Below the pieces are notes generated by a model. The model was not told the DNA's origin. It saw nothing but the letters and a program-made list of their open reading frames with translations, and did not search any database. This document shows positions 5,480-7,009 of a DNA stretch of 7,009 bases, in pieces (the first letter of the stretch is position 1; every line of letters begins with the position of its first letter). The translations under genes were made by a program, and so were the position numbers. The stretch is from an uncultured Caryophanales bacterium (lineage in GTDB: Bacteria > Bacillota_I > Bacilli_A > RF39 > UBA660). The stretch spans positions 1 to 7,009 of the forward strand of contig CAMVMQ010000041.1 in the NCBI GenBank assembly GCA_947168625.1. The letters run 5' to 3'.

Positions 5480-5508
5480 ATTTTACTATATTTTTATTTA
5501 ATTGTCAA
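5480..5508 (-). promoter_or_regulatory. Promoter of recA
   Basis: On the - strand a perfect TTGACA (complement of 5503-5508) is followed after exactly 17 bases by TAAAAT (complement of 5480-5485), 5 of 6 matches to the -10 consensus. The recA start codon at 5438 lies about 35 bases past the expected transcription start. Confidence 0.8.
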
Positions 5509-5516
5509 CACTATTT

Positions 5517-5530
5517 CGTACATTTGTTTG
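5517..5530 (-). promoter_or_regulatory. Possible LexA/DinR (SOS) operator upstream of recA
   Basis: On the - strand the 14-mer CAAACAAATGTACG fits the Gram-positive SOS box CGAACRNRYGTTCG at 12 of 14 positions. The two mismatches are placed symmetrically, one in each half-site. It lies 8 bases upstream of the -35 box, compatible with LexA control though not overlapping the promoter core. In AT-rich DNA a partial match of this kind could be chance. Confidence 0.4.
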
Positions 5531-5577
5531 CTATTTTTATTTTGCATATTTATACTAGAAAATATTTGTAGAAGGAT

Positions 5578-5614
5578 TAAATTAACGATAGTTAATTTAC
5601 CCACCTTTAGGTGG
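5578..5614. repeat. Two tandem hairpins between recA and pgsA
   Basis: TAAATTAAC-GATA-GTTAATTTA (5578-5599) is a perfect 9-bp inverted repeat. It is followed at once by CCACC-TTTA-GGTGG (5601-5614), a perfect 5-bp GC-rich hairpin. Both sit upstream of the recA promoter and beyond the pgsA terminator. Neither has a T-run on the - strand. They may be a protein-binding site or an extra transcription block; function is unknown. Confidence 0.5.
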
Positions 5615-5615
5615 C

Positions 5616-5643
5616 AAAAAGAAAAGAAGAATTAAATTCTTCT
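5616..5643 (-). terminator. Rho-independent terminator of the rodZ-like/pgsA operon
   Basis: On the - strand AGAAGAAT-TTA-ATTCTTCT (complement of 5625-5643) is a perfect 8-bp stem, followed by TTTTCTTTTT. It begins 7 bases after the pgsA stop codon, so it ends the operon cleanly. Confidence 0.85.
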
Positions 5644-5650
5644 CAAATAG

Positions 5651-6244
5651 TTATCTTTCAGTTAAAAATGGTTTTGCCATAATGTAATACTTGACGCCAG
5701 TTATTATTGATAGAATTGCTGCTACTGCTAACAGAAAATCTGATACTCTAATTGGTATTATTTCAAATGGCAAATTATAAAATAATGTTAAAACAATACC
5801 TACCATTAATGTAGCGGTCTTTACTTTAGCTAAATAAATAGCTGCTACTGCTTTTCCTTTATTACCAACAACCATCTTAATAGAATCAACAACAATATCA
5901 CGCATTATTATTACCACTGCTACTACTGGACTAATTTTACCTTCACAGGAAAGTATTATTAAGACAGAGTTTGTAAGTAACTTGTCAGATATTGCATCTA
6001 TCATCTTGCCAAAATCAGTTACTATATTATACTTTCTTGCAACATATCCATCAAAAAAATCGGTAAGAGAAGCTATTATAAATAGTACTCCTGCAATAAT
6101 GTATTTAATGTCAACAACAATTCTTCCTTTTATTAGATAGGTTGGAAAATCCACTCCTACTTCATGAAAAGGAAATAAAAGTAAGATGATGATAATTAGT
6201 GACAGTATTATTCTCGACATAGTTATTTTATTTGCTTTATTCAT
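5651..6244 (-). CDS. pgsA: CDP-diacylglycerol--glycerol-3-phosphate 3-phosphatidyltransferase
   Basis: This integral membrane enzyme joins CDP-diacylglycerol and glycerol 3-phosphate to give phosphatidylglycerophosphate and CMP, the committed step to phosphatidylglycerol and cardiolipin. The CDP-alcohol phosphotransferase signature is complete: Asp62, Asp65-Gly66, Ala69-Arg70, Gly79, Asp83 and Asp87, the residues that hold two metal ions and the CDP group. Hydrophobic stretches near 8-24, 46-61, 88-112, 143-156 and 166-190 fit the six-helix fold; 197 residues is normal. The opening KANKITMSRIILSLIII (3-19) matches the usual PgsA start (family pattern NxPNxLTxxRI). The start lies 2 bases after the stop of the rodZ-like gene, and its Shine-Dalgarno AGGAG sits inside the last two codons of that gene, so the two are translationally coupled. 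Other members of the superfamily are possible, but the context, next to rodZ and recA, supports pgsA. Confidence 0.95.
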   Translation of the reverse strand: MNKANKITMSRIILSLIIIILLLFPFHEVGVDFPTYLIKGRIVVDIKYIIAGVLFIIASLTDFFDGYVARKYNIVTDFGKMIDAISDKLLTNSVLIILSCEGKISPVVAVVIIMRDIVVDSIKMVVGNKGKAVAAIYLAKVKTATLMVGIVLTLFYNLPFEIIPIRVSDFLLAVAAILSIITGVKYYIMAKPFLTER

Positions 6245-6246
6245 TT

Positions 6247-6711
6247 CTATCTCCTTATATTATAAGTAATATTATCATTTTTAAAATCATTACCTTTATA
6301 ATTACTTGCTATAATATAGCCTACTATTATAAGAATAATTATTCCAGCTATCACTATTACTAGTTTAGGAATTTTAATTTTATTCTTTTTTTCAATTGTA
6401 TATGGAGAAGATACTTTATCTTCTTCTTTTTTATCTTTTGCTTCATTAATTAGATTAACTGGTATCTTAGAGGTAATATCAAATAAATATTCGTTGAATT
6501 CATCTAGGATTTTTTCTCCATCTAATCCGAGATATTTAGCATAATCACGAATAAAATATTTTAAATAAAAGACATCTTTAAAATCTTCTATTTTTCCTTC
6601 TTCAATACTAGTAATTTGACTAGGTCGCATCTTTAAATCTTCTGCTACCTCTTCGACAGAAAGACCGTTTTCTTCCCTTTTTGTTTTTAATTTTATACCA
6701 ATATTTTTCAT
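6247..6711 (-). CDS. RodZ/YmfM-like membrane protein with N-terminal helix-turn-helix
   Basis: The protein (154 residues) has a Cro/C1-type HTH of the RodZ class at residues 3-75 (IGIKLKTKREENGLSVEEVA, 4-23; RPSQITSIEEGKI, 29-41; YLKYFIRDYAKYLGL, 49-63, typical of RodZ). A charged linker (90-112) and one membrane helix (about 115-135) follow. Only about 19 residues lie outside, so the extracytoplasmic beta domain (DUF4115) of full RodZ is missing. RodZ links the MreB cytoskeleton to the cell-wall elongation machinery; in Bacillota the homologue YmfM sits just before pgsA, as here. In this short form the MreB-side HTH and the anchor are kept. Whether it still shapes cells, in an organism that may have a reduced wall, is open. 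RBS AAGGAG lies only 4 bases before the ATG. The 3' end contains the pgsA RBS. The stop is TAG, unlike the TAA of its neighbours. Confidence 0.85.
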   Translation of the reverse strand: MKNIGIKLKTKREENGLSVEEVAEDLKMRPSQITSIEEGKIEDFKDVFYLKYFIRDYAKYLGLDGEKILDEFNEYLFDITSKIPVNLINEAKDKKEEDKVSSPYTIEKKNKIKIPKLVIVIAGIIILIIVGYIIASNYKGNDFKNDNITYNIRR

Positions 6712-6723
6712 AAAACTCCTTAA

Positions 6724-7009
6724 TAATAATAAATCTTATAAGCCATGTTCTGTACCTATTACTAGGCGGTAAATATTTATCTATGACATAAGTCATCTAT
6801 CCTTTGATTCAATTCTCTTCGGATAGTTCCCCTACCAAATTTGGGTTTCTCGCTTGCGGGGTTTACCTCGTTTCATCCTACTTGTTTCCAAGTAGATTCG
6901 TCTCTGTGGCACTTTATCTACTTAATACCATGGAAATCTTTAGGTATTAAATAGGCCGTCAGTTTCCTGCCTTAGGTTATTTTTTCCCTAAGCACAAACA
7001 CTACTATCA
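6724..7009 (-). ncRNA. rnpB: RNase P RNA, B (Bacillus) type, 5' part outside window
   Basis: This is the catalytic RNA that cuts the 5' leaders from pre-tRNAs. On the - strand, in order: GTAGTGTTTGTGCTTAGGG near the edge, CTGACGGC, AAGTGCCACAGAGACGAA, GAAACGAGGTAAACCCC, GCAAGCGAGAAACCCAAAT, TTGGTAGGGGAACT, and near the 3' end ACCGCC and ACAGAACATGGCTTATA. Each has its counterpart in the same order in B. subtilis RNase P RNA, whose B-type layout it follows. By that comparison about 85-90 bases of the 5' end (including the GAGGAAAGTCC core) lie beyond position 7009. The 3' end is approximate because its P1 partner strand is not visible. No terminator separates it from the rodZ-like gene. Confidence 0.96.

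Noticed and set aside
5360..5635. Leucine- and phenylalanine-rich + strand frame that looks like a small membrane protein
   Set aside because: Its first part is opposite the recA N-terminus and the rest runs through the recA promoter and the hairpins; the hydrophobicity comes from T-rich DNA.
667..6711. Mycoplasma-type genetic code (TGA as Trp)
   Set aside because: All genes are complete without reading through TGA and Trp is TGG. However, TGA is never used as a stop among these few genes, so the sample cannot settle the point fully.
1..7009. CRISPR array, tRNA or rRNA genes, insertion sequence
   Set aside because: No regularly spaced repeats, no cloverleaf other than the tmRNA ends, and no transposase or integrase coding sequence was seen on either strand.

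Overview
The window is AT-rich DNA of a low-GC Gram-positive type bacterium. The evidence is a B-type RNase P RNA, the gene order rnpB / rodZ-like / pgsA / recA (close to the ymfM-pgsA-cinA-recA order of Bacillota), Gram-positive promoters and short U-rich terminators. A tmRNA tag ending in AVYA (nearer the YAFA endings of Mollicutes than the usual LAA), the very high AT content and the compact spacing suggest an uncultured Bacilli/Mollicutes relative, for example RF39-like, using the standard code. That placement is inference. All recognised stops are TAA or TAG, Trp is written TGG, and no gene needs TGA to be read through.

Left part (1-1557, + strand): a strong promoter drives ssrA (tmRNA), followed by a Rho-independent terminator, an unexplained imperfect inverted repeat, and a stand-alone KilA-N domain gene of the kind usually found in phages and mobile DNA.

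Middle (1563-3410): convergent to the KilA-N gene, and sharing its terminator, is a gene for a ClpX-like AAA+ unfoldase. It keeps the ATPase motifs and the IGF loop for ClpP docking, but lacks the zinc-binding N-domain and the RKH loop that helps ClpX grip ssrA tags. The 352-base gap upstream of it has no intact gene. It holds the unfoldase promoter, a divergent promoter with a foldable leader ending in a terminator, and a 28-codon remnant of an FAD/NAD-binding flavoprotein gene.

Right part (3411-7009, all - strand): in transcription order, RNase P RNA (5' part cut off by the window edge), a short RodZ-like membrane HTH protein, pgsA (phosphatidylglycerophosphate synthase), recA, and a diacylglycerol-kinase-family lipid kinase. 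rodZ-like and pgsA form a tight operon ending in a terminator. recA has its own sigma-A-type promoter with a possible LexA-type operator, and its own terminator. The lipid kinase has its own terminator.

Functionally the window combines trans-translation (tmRNA), a possible tagged-protein unfoldase, RNA processing (RNase P), DNA repair (RecA) and membrane-lipid synthesis (PgsA, lipid kinase). The best candidate for something new is the pairing of an unusual tmRNA tag with a divergent ClpX-like unfoldase that has lost the known tag-reading loop, separated only by a KilA-N gene. A functional link is a hypothesis, not something the sequence proves.
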